The notes beneath the pieces are model-generated. The model saw only the letters and a list, made by a program, of their open reading frames with translations. It did no database searches and was not told the DNA's origin. Below, in pieces: positions 44,151 through 53,749 of a stretch of 64,000 nt of DNA; the stretch's first letter is position 1; every line of letters starts with the position of its first letter. Source of the DNA: Cellvibrio sp. (GTDB lineage Bacteria > Pseudomonadota > Gammaproteobacteria > Pseudomonadales > Cellvibrionaceae). Location: assembly GCA_016712405.1 (NCBI GenBank), contig JADJRD010000001.1:124001-188000 (forward strand), in the 5' to 3' direction. The position numbers and the translations under genes were made by a program.

Positions 44151-45311
44151 TTACTCATCCACCAATAAAGTTTCCTGATTAATAAGCTGTGTAATCGCAG
44201 ATCGATTGTCTGCATCTTGTACCAGAGGTTTTAATTCGTTCCAACAAATTTCCACCGATTTACAAATCAGTTCAGCTAATCCCACCGAACAACAAAAGGC
44301 TTCGCCATCGGCAAATAACAAAGCTCCTTTTTCATCGACGTGATAGGCGAGTCGAGCAGCTGGGTGACGCCATAATAATTGGCCATCCGCCAAGGCCGAT
44401 TGCCATTCGTCGGCATCTATATCCAAAGGTTCTTCTTCAGTTTGTTCAATATATTTGCGTTCGGTCATAAATTTACCGAACCAGTGTGCAATATTTTCGG
44501 AGGTGAGATGTTGTTGAATAATGTTGCGTACCTGATCAATCGCTTGTGCAGAAATTTCGCCGGGATTAGCTTGCAATTGCAAATGGGGATCTGTGTAACG
44601 CAAATCATCACTCACCGATAAAGCAATTTCTTGTCCGACATCAGAAATAATATCGGCATGACTGGGCGCGCGGAAACCGATTGAATAGGTCATGCAGTCC
44701 TCACCAACTGCTGTGCCCCAATGTGCAATACCGGGCGGGATGTAAAGCATATCGCCCGGTTCTAATACCCACTCATCGGTTGTATGAAATTCGCTAAGAA
44801 TTTTTAAACGAGTGCCTTCCAGTCGCGGCGAATCGTTGTCACACATCTGCCCGATTTTCCAATAGCGTTTGCCAAGGCCTTGCAATAAAAACACATCGTA
44901 ATAATCAAAGTGCGCCACACCACCTTTATCCGGTGCGGAGCTGATCATCAAATCATCCAATCGCCAATTGGGAATAAATCGAAAATAATCCAACAGCTGA
45001 TTGACTTCCGGCACCCATTGATCCACCGCCTGCACTAATAATGTCCAATGGCTCTCGGGTAATTTTTCAAACGTTTTTTCAGTGAAAGGACCATTGCGTA
45101 ATTCCCAAGGCGTTGTGCCTTTCTCCAACACAATGCGCGATTCCACTTCTTATTCAAGTGCAAGCCCTGCGAGTTCATCAGGCGAAAGCGGCGATTCAAA
45201 ATAAGGAAATGCATTACGAATCAACAAAGGTTTTTTTTGCCAATAATCGCGAAGAAATTCTTCGATGGGCATTTGGCCGAGGTGGGTTAGGGGTTTCGTT
45301 AGAGTGGGCAT
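44151..45311 (-). pseudogene. roxA: Ribosomal oxygenase RoxA (uL16 arginine hydroxylase), internal stop
   Basis: A 386-codon JmjC/cupin 2-oxoglutarate oxygenase like E. coli YcfD/RoxA, which hydroxylates ribosomal protein L16. It starts MPTLTKPLTHLGQMPIEEFL at 45311; the iron ligands are visible in AHFDYYDVF (HxD) and GIAHWG (distal His), and EPGDMLYIPPG is the family loop. A TAA at 45150-45152 stops the frame after SPDELAGLALE; the next residues EVESRIV continue in the same frame, and E. coli has Ser at that place (TCA to TAA would be a single change). Downstream is otherwise intact. Gene order next to purB matches E. coli loosely. Confidence 0.82.
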
Positions 45312-45346
45312 GATTGATCCAAAATGTTTTTTGATTTGAAAGTTTT

Positions 45347-45509
45347 TCCCCTCTCCCTAGCCCTCTCTCGGTAAGTGCTCCTGCTTTACTCTACCTCCTG
45401 CTTCCTGCAGTCGTCCCACAAGGGGAGAGGGAACAGATTACACTCCGTAATTAATTTAATAGGGAGTCGGCTCCCTCTCCCTTGATGGGAGAGGGCTGGG
45501 GAGAGGGTG
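45347..45509. repeat. Class A composite repeat with an insertion
   Basis: Same arrangement as 6821-6932, but the left unit is interrupted after CCCTCTC by about 47 bases that begin TCGGTAAGTGCTCCTGC and end CTGCAGTCGT, before CCCACAAGGGGAGAGGG resumes. The right unit ends in CTGGGGAGAGGGTG. The element lies between roxA and purB. Confidence 0.75.
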
Positions 45510-45513
45510 TTTT

Positions 45514-46893
45514 TTAAATATCCTTAGCCTGATCCACCGCATTACCAATGTAATTCGCCGGAGTTAAACCACGCAGAATTTTTTTCGCTTCTTCAGGAAT
45601 TTCCAAGGTCTCAACAAATTGCAACATTAACTCACGAGTAATTGCTTGGCCGCGTGTTAAGGCTTTTAATTTTTCGTAAGGCTCTTCAACATTGTAACGG
45701 CGCATAACAGTTTGGATGGGTTCTGCGAGAACTTCCCATGCGTTATCCAGATCTTCGGCCAAACGTGAACGATTAATTTCCAGTTTGCTGATGCCTTTTA
45801 ATGTGGATGCGAAAGCAATCAAACTATAACCAAAACCTACACCCATGTTGCGCAATACAGTTGAGTCGGTTAAATCGCGTTGCCAGCGGGAGATGGGCAA
45901 TTTTTCAGAGAGATGACCAAAGATGGCATTGGCAATTCCCAAATTACCTTCGGAGTTTTCAAAATCGATGGGATTCACTTTGTGCGGCATAGTGGATGAA
46001 CCCACTTCACCAGCAATGGTTCGTTGTTTGAAATAGCCGAGAGAAATGTAGCCCCAAATGTCGCGGTCGAAATCAATGACGATGGTATTGAAACGCGCAA
46101 TCGCATTAAACAATTCGGCGATGTAATCGTGTGGTTCGATTTGGGTGGTGTAGGGGTTCCAACTTAATCCCAAACTTTCTACAAAGGTTTTCGCGTTAGC
46201 TTGCCAATCAATTTGTGGATAGGCAGACAGATGCGCGTTGTAATTACCCACGGCCCCGTTAATCTTGCCCAGTAATTCAACTTTTTTCACAGCCTCAACC
46301 TGACGACGCAAACGCGCTGCAACGTTAGCCATTTCTTTGCCGACTGTGGTAGGCGATGCAGTTTGCCCGTGAGTGCGTGACAGCATTGGGACATCAGCGT
46401 AATCATGAGCCAGTTTGACTATTCCATTGATAATGGCCTCCGCGTCTTTCAAAAATACTTTGCGGCCTTCGCGCAACATCAAACCGTGTGACAGGTTATT
46501 GATGTCTTCGGACGTACAAGCAAAATGCACAAATTCCAAAACCGATTCGAGTTCAGCATTGCCAACAAATTTTTTCTTTAGAAAATATTCAACCGCTTTT
46601 ACGTCATGATTAGTGGTACGTTCGATATCTTTGATGGCTTGCGCATCTTGCTCATTAAAATCGCTGACGATTTTATCCAGATATTGATTAGTAGCGGCAC
46701 TGAATGTAGCTACTTCAGGAATACCAGCATGACGACTTAATTGTTGCAACCAGCGCACTTCGACTTCGACACGAAAACGAATCAAACCAAATTCGCTAAA
46801 AATTGTGCGCAGCGCAATGGTTTTATTGCCGTAGCGACCATCGACGGGCGAGATTGCGTTAAGAGCGGAAAGTGTGTCGAAGCTGTTGTTCAT
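45514..46893 (-). CDS. purB: Adenylosuccinate lyase
   Basis: A 459-residue enzyme of purine synthesis, which releases fumarate from SAICAR and adenylosuccinate. It begins MNNSFDTLSALNAISPVDGR, has the catalytic-loop signature GSSTMPHKVNPIDFENSEG with the active Ser, SRTHGQTASPTTVGKE and CTSEDINNLSHGLML as in E. coli PurB. Length is as expected. It follows hflD by some 160 bases that contain a class B repeat, and is the last gene of the nudJ-mnmA-hflD-purB series, an order also seen in E. coli. Confidence 0.96.
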   Translation of the reverse strand: MNNSFDTLSALNAISPVDGRYGNKTIALRTIFSEFGLIRFRVEVEVRWLQQLSRHAGIPEVATFSAATNQYLDKIVSDFNEQDAQAIKDIERTTNHDVKAVEYFLKKKFVGNAELESVLEFVHFACTSEDINNLSHGLMLREGRKVFLKDAEAIINGIVKLAHDYADVPMLSRTHGQTASPTTVGKEMANVAARLRRQVEAVKKVELLGKINGAVGNYNAHLSAYPQIDWQANAKTFVESLGLSWNPYTTQIEPHDYIAELFNAIARFNTIVIDFDRDIWGYISLGYFKQRTIAGEVGSSTMPHKVNPIDFENSEGNLGIANAIFGHLSEKLPISRWQRDLTDSTVLRNMGVGFGYSLIAFASTLKGISKLEINRSRLAEDLDNAWEVLAEPIQTVMRRYNVEEPYEKLKALTRGQAITRELMLQFVETLEIPEEAKKILRGLTPANYIGNAVDQAKDI

Positions 46894-46936
46894 GTTGGAC
46901 CTGTTTTGTATATAAAGTTAAAAATAAATTCTGTGA

Positions 46937-47045
46937 AAAGACCCCACCCTAACCCTCCCCTTACCAGGGGAGGGGACTTTACTCCCTTCTTTCCACGGAG
47001 TGGAATCTGTCCCTCCCCCTGGTAAGGGGGAGGTTAGGAGGGGGT
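46937..47045. repeat. Class B palindromic repeat
   Basis: GACCCCACCCTAACCCTCCC on the left mirrors GGGGGAGGTTAGGAGGGGGTC on the right, with a variable centre that is different from the copy at 15880. It lies between hflD and purB. Confidence 0.8.
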
Positions 47046-47052
47046 CATGCTT

Positions 47053-47703
47053 TTAAATATTCCCGTCGATGGTGGTCAAGCCCTCAAGCATTTCCTTCAC
47101 GCATTCCGCAATCTTCTTGCGCTGAAAAATCAATTGCCAGCGATTACCACCTAATTGTCGCCATAACATAGCGGAGCGCACTGCAGCCAAAAGCAATGCA
47201 CGAATTTGATTCGCTATGCGCGGTTGTTGCAAATAATTGTAGTCACCTTTTACCTGAATGCGAAAACGGAAGGTGCTGAGTGTGTCGCTGTAAATTCCGC
47301 CGAGATTGGCAATCACATTTTCGTGAGTCTTGGAAAAATGTTGTGCCTGTTGATTCGCTTGTTCGATACGGCTGGCAATCACGTTGAGCATGTCTTTGCG
47401 GTTGGATAATTTTTTCTGCAAATGTAATACACCCAAAGCATAACGAATCACATCCTGATGTTTAGGTGTGTTTTTAATTAATAATTCGTTGAGCAGCTCC
47501 AAACCCATACGCAGATTGTTAACATCGCCACCATATATCTCAAGACTATTGGTTGGGTTTAAATCCAGAACTGAATTAATCGATGTATTAAACGCTTCCG
47601 AGGTCCCCTGTCCGGTTTTTGCGATTTGCTCAACTAATGCAACCGCCTGAAATAATCCAGCGAGTGCGAGCGTCAAATCATAAAAGTTTTTTTTCATGGA
47701 CAT
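47053..47703 (-). CDS. hflD: HflD, high-frequency-lysogenisation protein homologue
   Basis: A 216-residue all-helical protein of the HflD family. The N-terminal FYDLTLALAGLFQAVALVEQ, LEIYGGDVNNLRMGLELL and the C-terminal NQIRALLLAAVRSAMLWRQLGG are diagnostic. In E. coli HflD is a peripheral inner-membrane protein that affects lambda CII; its everyday function is unclear. Gene position between mnmA (18 bases upstream) and purB is the conserved arrangement and supports the call. Confidence 0.93.
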   Translation of the reverse strand: MSMKKNFYDLTLALAGLFQAVALVEQIAKTGQGTSEAFNTSINSVLDLNPTNSLEIYGGDVNNLRMGLELLNELLIKNTPKHQDVIRYALGVLHLQKKLSNRKDMLNVIASRIEQANQQAQHFSKTHENVIANLGGIYSDTLSTFRFRIQVKGDYNYLQQPRIANQIRALLLAAVRSAMLWRQLGGNRWQLIFQRKKIAECVKEMLEGLTTIDGNI

Positions 47704-47721
47704 GATCTTAAATACAGAGCC

Positions 47722-48831
47722 TTAAACATTGCTTGTGGATTCAATCACAGCACCACCCAAACAAATATCATCTTGATAAAACACCACTGATTGCCCCGGT
47801 GTGACCGCGCGTTGTGGTTGATCGAAAAATACTTCCAATTGGCCATTGGCTAATATTTTTATCAGACAATCCTGATCAGCTTGTCTATAACGTGTTTTGG
47901 CGCGGCATCTAAATTCGTTGCGAGTTTCACCGTTAATCCAATGCGCTTGTCCAGCAATTAATTGATTGGTGAACAACAAAGGATGATCGGTGCCTTGAAC
48001 CACAATTAAAATATTGCGTTGCAAATCTTTTTGCGCCACAAACCAAGGTTCTTCATTCCCGCCTTTAACGCCACCAATACCTAAACCTTGGCGTTGCCCG
48101 AGTGTGTGATACATCAATCCCATATGTTTGCCCAATACTTTGCCTTCGGGGGTTTGAATTTCACCGGGCTGCGCGGGCAAATATTGTTGCAAGAAATCTT
48201 TAAAGCGACGTTCACCAATAAAACAAATACCAGTGCTGTCTTTTTTGTTGTGAGTGATTAAATCATGTTGTTCGGCGATGCGGCGCACTTCCGGTTTTTC
48301 TAATTCGCCGACGGGAAATAAGGATTTGGCAAATTCGGCTTCGCCAACTGCATGTAAAAAATAGGATTGATCTTTATTGGGGTCGAGACCTTTTAGTAGA
48401 TAAGTATGTCCATCGCGATCAGCGCGGCGGACGTAATGCCCTGTCGCAATAAATTCACCGCCCAAGACACGTGCGTATTCCATAAATACTTTGAATTTAA
48501 TTTCACGATTGCAGAGTATGTCGGGGTTTGGTGTGCGACCGGCTTTGTATTCTTCGAGAAAATGTTCAAATACATTGTCCCAATACTCGGCGGCAAAATT
48601 GGCTGTGTGTAATTTGATACCAATGCGGTCGCAGACTGTTTGTGCATCAGCGAGATCCACTTTTGCTGTGCAGTATTCTGTACCGTCGTCTTCGTCCCAG
48701 TTTTTCATAAACAATCCTTCAACCTCATAACCTTGTTGTTTGAGGAGAAGGGCAGAAACAGAGGAATCGACACCGCCGGACATGCCGACTATGACACGGG
48801 GCCTTGACGAATAACTTGAGGCATCAGACAT
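47722..48831 (-). CDS. mnmA: tRNA 2-thiouridylase MnmA
   Basis: A 369-residue enzyme that makes 2-thiouridine at the wobble position of tRNA-Lys, Glu and Gln. The PP-loop is VGMSGGVDSSV; the two catalytic cysteines sit in PDILCNREIKF and STGICFIGER, and the segment GLFMKNWDEDDGTEYC follows the PP-loop as in E. coli. Central GQRQGLGIGG is also typical. It is cytosolic and receives sulfur from the Tus relay. hflD follows in the same transcript. Confidence 0.96.
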   Translation of the reverse strand: MSDASSYSSRPRVIVGMSGGVDSSVSALLLKQQGYEVEGLFMKNWDEDDGTEYCTAKVDLADAQTVCDRIGIKLHTANFAAEYWDNVFEHFLEEYKAGRTPNPDILCNREIKFKVFMEYARVLGGEFIATGHYVRRADRDGHTYLLKGLDPNKDQSYFLHAVGEAEFAKSLFPVGELEKPEVRRIAEQHDLITHNKKDSTGICFIGERRFKDFLQQYLPAQPGEIQTPEGKVLGKHMGLMYHTLGQRQGLGIGGVKGGNEEPWFVAQKDLQRNILIVVQGTDHPLLFTNQLIAGQAHWINGETRNEFRCRAKTRYRQADQDCLIKILANGQLEVFFDQPQRAVTPGQSVVFYQDDICLGGAVIESTSNV

Positions 48832-48896
48832 AAAGGGCTTTGGATATGACGAAAAATCGAGCGCGCATTCTACCTGCCCCGGCCAATGACTTCCAC

Positions 48897-49334
48897 TTAA
48901 CCAACAACTTCAAGCGGAAAACGGCGTCCTGCTCGATAATCTTCGATGATTTGCAGAGTCATGGGGCTGCGTAGTTGATCTTTGCGTTGCAAAATTTCTT
49001 CGTATGTCAGCCAGACTGCTTCGATTATGCCCCGATCCAATGGACGATTAGGGTCATGGCTGATAACTTCACCTATAAATGTTGTTCGAAAGTAAGTGAC
49101 CTTGTTTGATGGCGCCGTATAAAGATTCACGCCCACAACACCAGTGAGTTTGATGGTCCAGGCAGTTTCTTCGAGTGCTTCGCGTATGGCGGCTTCAGTC
49201 AGGGTTTCGTCAGGTTCCAGATGTCCCGCCGGTTGGTTATAGACTTGGCGACCATCGGCTTCTTCGTAGACCAGTAAATATCGTTCATCACGTTCGATCA
49301 GGGTTGCTACAGTTACATGGGGTGCCCAAGTCAT
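48897..49334 (-). CDS. nudJ: NUDIX hydrolase, NudJ-like
   Basis: A 145-residue NUDIX protein that hydrolyses nucleoside di- or triphosphates or HMP-PP in E. coli NudJ. The NUDIX box is GHLEPDETLTEAAIREALEE, with Ala where Gly usually follows the second EE. It begins MTWAPHVTVATLIERDERYLL, the same as other NudJ proteins. It is the first gene of the nudJ-mnmA-hflD-purB block, 65 bases upstream of mnmA, as in E. coli. The exact substrate in this organism cannot be read. Confidence 0.9.
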   Translation of the reverse strand: MTWAPHVTVATLIERDERYLLVYEEADGRQVYNQPAGHLEPDETLTEAAIREALEETAWTIKLTGVVGVNLYTAPSNKVTYFRTTFIGEVISHDPNRPLDRGIIEAVWLTYEEILQRKDQLRSPMTLQIIEDYRAGRRFPLEVVG

Positions 49335-49448
49335 ATTGGTGTCTCATAAGTGGTGTAAAGGTTAAATCCAATTTTATCTCCTGACAGTCTATGACAGCCA
49401 AGTGTTATTAAATGTAAGTCGTTACGATTTGTGACAAATGTGTATTTT

Positions 49449-49462
49449 ACCGACCGGTTGGT
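49449..49462 (+). promoter_or_regulatory. TetR-type operator candidate upstream of an RND operon
   Basis: ACCGACCGGTTGGT is palindromic at 6 of 7 base pairs and lies 57 bases upstream of the RND adaptor ATG. Such ACCGACCGGTCGGT-like sites are common targets of TetR repressors of efflux pumps. No TetR gene is in the window, so the regulator would act in trans. Confidence 0.4.
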
Positions 49463-49518
49463 CTGTGACACAATCCGCGACCTGAAATTTTCAATTCTTC
49501 TGCCCAAGGATTTTTATT

Positions 49519-50633
49519 ATGACTAAAACCAAGTCTGTGTTAGTAGCGGTAGGTTGCCTGACAGCAATTCTTTTGGTTCTTGTTGGATTAAAAGTTGTAC
49601 AAGTGTATTACATGACGCAAGTTCCAAAGCCGCAACCCATTGAGACCATTAGTGTTTACGAAGCGAAAGAACAGTCTTGGTATGAAACTTATTCGGCAGT
49701 TGGCACAGTAGAAGCATCAGAGGGTATTCAGGTTTCTGCTGAAGTGGCTGGCAAAGTTAGGGAGATTAAATTCAAATCAGGTGATCAAGTGAAGAAGGGG
49801 TCGGTACTAGTTATTCAAGAATCGGGTAATGAACAAGGACAATTAAGTGCAGCCGATGCTCGATTACGTTTGGCTAAGTCTAATTATGACCGATTGGTTC
49901 AGTTGCGAAAAATAATACTGTATCTCAGAGTGAGTTAGATACGGCGGTACAACAAATGGAGTCGGCGCAGGGTGAAGTAGACAATTTAAAAACAACTCTT
50001 GAGAAGAAAATAGTTAGGGCTCCATTTGATGGTCGATTAGGAATTCGTAAAGTCGATCTCGGTGAGGATTTGCAGGTAGGGGAGGAGATTGTATCGCTAC
50101 AGGCCACAAATAGTGTCAGGGTTAATTTTCCAGTGCCTCAATTTTGGCTAGTGAAAATGTCTCGCGGATTACCTGTCATGGTAAAACTGGGTGATGGATC
50201 AGAAACTGTGATTCAAGGTCAAGTTACAGCAGTCGGCGCTGATATCAATCCAAATACTCGCAACGCAATTGTTCAGTCTTATTTAGAAAATGAAAATAAT
50301 GTATTGATCCCTGGGATGGCTGTAAATGTCACTGTTACGCTCGCAGCTCCACAAAATGTTTTGGCTGTTCCAGCCACTTCAGTGATCTATGCACCTTTTG
50401 GTGATACTGTTTTTGTTATCGAGAATAATGAAAAAAATAATCTGATAGCTCGCCAGCAGTTCGTTCGCTTAGGGCGGGCACGTGGGGATTTTGTCGAAAT
50501 TCTTGATGGTATCAGTTCAAGTCAGAAAATCGCTATTGCAGGGGCTTTTCGTCTAAACAACGGACAGGCTGTAATGATTAGTGAGTTGCCTACGCCAGAG
50601 TTTTCAATAACTCCAACACCTGCTGATAATTAA
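49519..50633 (+). pseudogene. RND efflux periplasmic adaptor, one-base frameshift
   Basis: A membrane fusion protein of about 372 residues if one base is restored. The first frame gives an uncleaved membrane anchor (LVAVGCLTAILLVLVGLKVV), a lipoyl half (GIQVSAEVAGKVREIKF, GDQVKKGSVLVI) and the first coiled-coil helix; the second frame has the remaining helix and IVRAPFDGRLGIRKVDLGE plus the beta-barrel. The break is at the A-run 49908-49912, where six A would rejoin LRKNNTVSQSELDTAVQQ. The next gene is the RND pump, 20 bases after the stop. A TetR-like operator precedes it. Confidence 0.85.
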
Positions 50634-50653
50634 TTTTAGCGAGCAAAATTCTT

Positions 50654-53600
50654 ATGAAATTTACTGATATTTTTATCAAGAAACCAGTGTTGTCTCTGGT
50701 GGTCAGTTTGTTAATTCTAATTTTAGGAATACAAGCAGCAAATAATTTAACGGTACGTCAATACCCTCGAAGCGATATTTCTGTCATTAGCATTCAAACG
50801 GTTTATGTGGGTGCTAATGCTGAGCTAGTAAAAGGATTTGTCACTACACCTATTGAGCGGGCTATTGCGTCTTCTGGTGGTATAGATTACATAGAATCTC
50901 AGAGCATGATGAGTGTTTCATCGGTCAATGTTCATCTTAAGCTGAATTATGACCCTCTCAAGGCAATGACAGAAATTTCTGCCAAGGTTAATGAGGTGCG
51001 TAACGAATTACCTCCTGAGGCAGAAGTTCCCACTATAAAAATTGAAGCTGCTGATCAAGAGTTCGCTGCTGAGTATTTGAGTTTTAGTTCGGAGATTCTT
51101 GAACAAAACCAGATTACCGAATTTTTAACGCGTTCAATTCAACCGCGGTTAACTGCGATTGCGGGAGTCCAAAAAGCTGAAGTCTTGGGCGGTCGTACTT
51201 TTGCAATGCGAATTTGGTTGAAACCTGATCGTATGGCCGCATTAAGCGTTACTCCTGTTCAAGTGCGAGCTGCATTGCAATCCAATAATGTGCAAGCTGC
51301 CGTTGGCAGTACTCGAGGTATGTACACTCAGGTTAACTTGAGTGCAAATACTGATTTGAAAAGTGTTGAGGATTTTAAAAGCCTTGTTATCCGTAATTCT
51401 GCTGACGGTATTGTTCGTTTAAGTGATATTGCAGATGTTGTGTTGGGTGCAGAAAATTACGATGCGGTTGTTAATTATTCTGGTGATACCGCAGTCTTTA
51501 TGGGAATTTTTGTCTCTCCGAATGCAAATTCATTGGATGTGATCCGAGCAGTAAACGAGGAAATGGAAAAAATTCAAGCAGATTTACCTACGGGATTAAA
51601 TGGTCGTGTTGCATATGATTCGACCAAATATATCCAATCGGCTATTAATGAAGTGGTAAAAACTTTAAGCGAAACATTATTAATTATCGTCATTGCGATT
51701 TTCCTTTTCTTGGGTTTCAGTCGTGCTGTCATTATTCCAATACTGGCTATACCTTTGTCCCTTGTTGGGGCATTTTTTATTATGCAGCTGTGTGGATTTT
51801 CACTGAATCTTCTTACTTTGTTATCAATTGTATTGTGTGTTGGATTGGTAGTCGATGATGCCATTGTGATGGTTGAGAATATTGACCGGCATATTCAGGA
51901 AGGCTTATCACCTTTTAAAGCAGCTATTGTGTCTGCGCGTGAGCTGGTTGGGCCTATTATTGCCATGACAGTTACATTGGCCTCAGTATATATTCCAATT
52001 GGTTTTGCAGGAGGATTGACTGGAACCTTATTCAGGGAGTTCGCAATTACGCTTGCTGGAGCTGTCACGGTATCGGCTATTGTAGCTGTGACTTTGTCGC
52101 CAATGTTAGGGTCAAGAATGCTAAAACCGCATAAAGCGTTGAAAGCTCCATTGGAAATTCCATTTGAAAAATTTCGCGATTGGTATTCGGGAAAATTAAA
52201 TACTGCATTACATTTCCCTATCGGAATTTATATTTTTTGGTTTGTAATAACGATTCTTTGTGTGCCGCTTTATCTTTTCTCGAGTAAAGAATTGGCTCCC
52301 GTGGAAGATCAGGGCGTTATTTTCGGTTTAATCAATGGGCAGCCCAATTCAACAGTTGATCAGTCAAATTTTTATGGCAAGCAGGTTAATGAGGCATTTA
52401 TGTCGATACCTGAGACAGATTTTACTTTTCAAGTTGCATCTCCTGTTGGTGGTTTTGCAGGTTTGGTTACCAAAGAATGGAGTAATCGTGACAGAACGGT
52501 TTTTGAGATAATGCCAGAAGTCCAAGCTAATCTTTCCAAAATTGCTGGTGTGAAAATTATGCCCGTGACACCTCCACCGTTACCGGGTGGAGGTCAAATG
52601 CCTGTTGAGTTTGTAATTGCTTCAACTGCAGATATTAAGGAGATATATTCCTATGCGATTAAACTTGAAGATGTAATGCGAAAATCTGGTAAGTTCTTTT
52701 TTCAGCAATTAAATGTTCGAGTTGATCAGCCTGATTACAAATTAAATGTTGATCGTGAAAAAGTTGCTGATTTGGGATTGAATTTGCAAACCGTTGTGGC
52801 AGATGTTGGAACGCTTCTGGGAGGCGGTTGGGTTAACCGGTTTAATATGGCTGGGCAAAGTTACAAAGTAATTCCGCAGGTAAAACGAGAAGCCAGATTA
52901 ACGCCTGACGATTTAGCGAATTTGTATGTGACTGGACCAGAGGGCGCTTTAATTCGTTTGGATCAGGTTGCGTCTATGACGCACACCACGGAGCCACGTA
53001 GTATTAATAGAATGCAACAATTAAATGCTGTAAAAATTTCCGCTATGGGGTCTATTTCTACCAGTGAAGCTTTACTGTTTTTAGAAGATGAAGCACGTAA
53101 AATTTTGCCAAACAACTATTCTATCGATTACACCGGTGAATCTCGACAACTTGTGAGGGAGGGCAATACTTTTTTACCAGTATTTGCTTTGGCTGTAGTC
53201 ATGATATTTTTGGTCTTGGCGGCTCAATACAACAGTTTTCGTGATCCTGTTGTAATTCTTCTTGGGTCGGTGCCTCTAGCATTGTTCGGAGCCCTTACTT
53301 TTACATTTTTAAAAATGTGGGCGCCCATCCCATTTTTTACAGATACATTTACAACTAGCTTGAATATTTATTCCAATGTGGGAATGGTAACTCTTGTAGG
53401 GTTGATTGCTCGAAATGGAATATTAGTCGTAGAGTTTGCGAATAGGCTTCAAGAAGAAGGTAAAGCAAAAATCGATGCAATTCGAGAGGCCTGCATCATT
53501 CGTTTACGCCCAGTAATGATGACAAGCATTGCAACAATTGCTGGTCACACGCCATTGATTTTTGTTTCTGGTGCAGGTGCTGAAGCTCGAAATTCAATTG

Positions 53601-53749
53601 GTATAGTGTTAGTGCTCGGCATGACAATTGGTACATTCTTTACATTATTTGTATTGCCTGCGCTTTACATGCTGATTGCAAAAGATCACCAAAAGCACAA
53701 TGAGTTTGATCAAGAAGTTAATGCGTTAGATCAAGCAGAAGCACATTAA
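50654..53749 (+). CDS. RND efflux pump, second system
   Basis: A 1031-residue HAE1-type inner-membrane transporter. Start MKFTDIFIKKPVLSLVVSLL, periplasmic VRQYPRSDISVISIQTVYVG, the proton-relay aspartates in GLVVDDAIVMVENIDRH, FREFAITLAGAVTVSAIVA, and the second-half VFLVLAAQYNSFRDPVVIL-like segment and ARNGILVVEFANRLQ. The porter region differs from the pump at 37353 (residue pattern around the Phe-rich cleft), so specificity is probably different. Its TAA overlaps the ATG of the Mrp gene, an unusual coupling. Confidence 0.93.
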   Translation: MKFTDIFIKKPVLSLVVSLLILILGIQAANNLTVRQYPRSDISVISIQTVYVGANAELVKGFVTTPIERAIASSGGIDYIESQSMMSVSSVNVHLKLNYDPLKAMTEISAKVNEVRNELPPEAEVPTIKIEAADQEFAAEYLSFSSEILEQNQITEFLTRSIQPRLTAIAGVQKAEVLGGRTFAMRIWLKPDRMAALSVTPVQVRAALQSNNVQAAVGSTRGMYTQVNLSANTDLKSVEDFKSLVIRNSADGIVRLSDIADVVLGAENYDAVVNYSGDTAVFMGIFVSPNANSLDVIRAVNEEMEKIQADLPTGLNGRVAYDSTKYIQSAINEVVKTLSETLLIIVIAIFLFLGFSRAVIIPILAIPLSLVGAFFIMQLCGFSLNLLTLLSIVLCVGLVVDDAIVMVENIDRHIQEGLSPFKAAIVSARELVGPIIAMTVTLASVYIPIGFAGGLTGTLFREFAITLAGAVTVSAIVAVTLSPMLGSRMLKPHKALKAPLEIPFEKFRDWYSGKLNTALHFPIGIYIFWFVITILCVPLYLFSSKELAPVEDQGVIFGLINGQPNSTVDQSNFYGKQVNEAFMSIPETDFTFQVASPVGGFAGLVTKEWSNRDRTVFEIMPEVQANLSKIAGVKIMPVTPPPLPGGGQMPVEFVIASTADIKEIYSYAIKLEDVMRKSGKFFFQQLNVRVDQPDYKLNVDREKVADLGLNLQTVVADVGTLLGGGWVNRFNMAGQSYKVIPQVKREARLTPDDLANLYVTGPEGALIRLDQVASMTHTTEPRSINRMQQLNAVKISAMGSISTSEALLFLEDEARKILPNNYSIDYTGESRQLVREGNTFLPVFALAVVMIFLVLAAQYNSFRDPVVILLGSVPLALFGALTFTFLKMWAPIPFFTDTFTTSLNIYSNVGMVTLVGLIARNGILVVEFANRLQEEGKAKIDAIREACIIRLRPVMMTSIATIAGHTPLIFVSGAGAEARNSIGIVLVLGMTIGTFFTLFVLPALYMLIAKDHQKHNEFDQEVNALDQAEAH

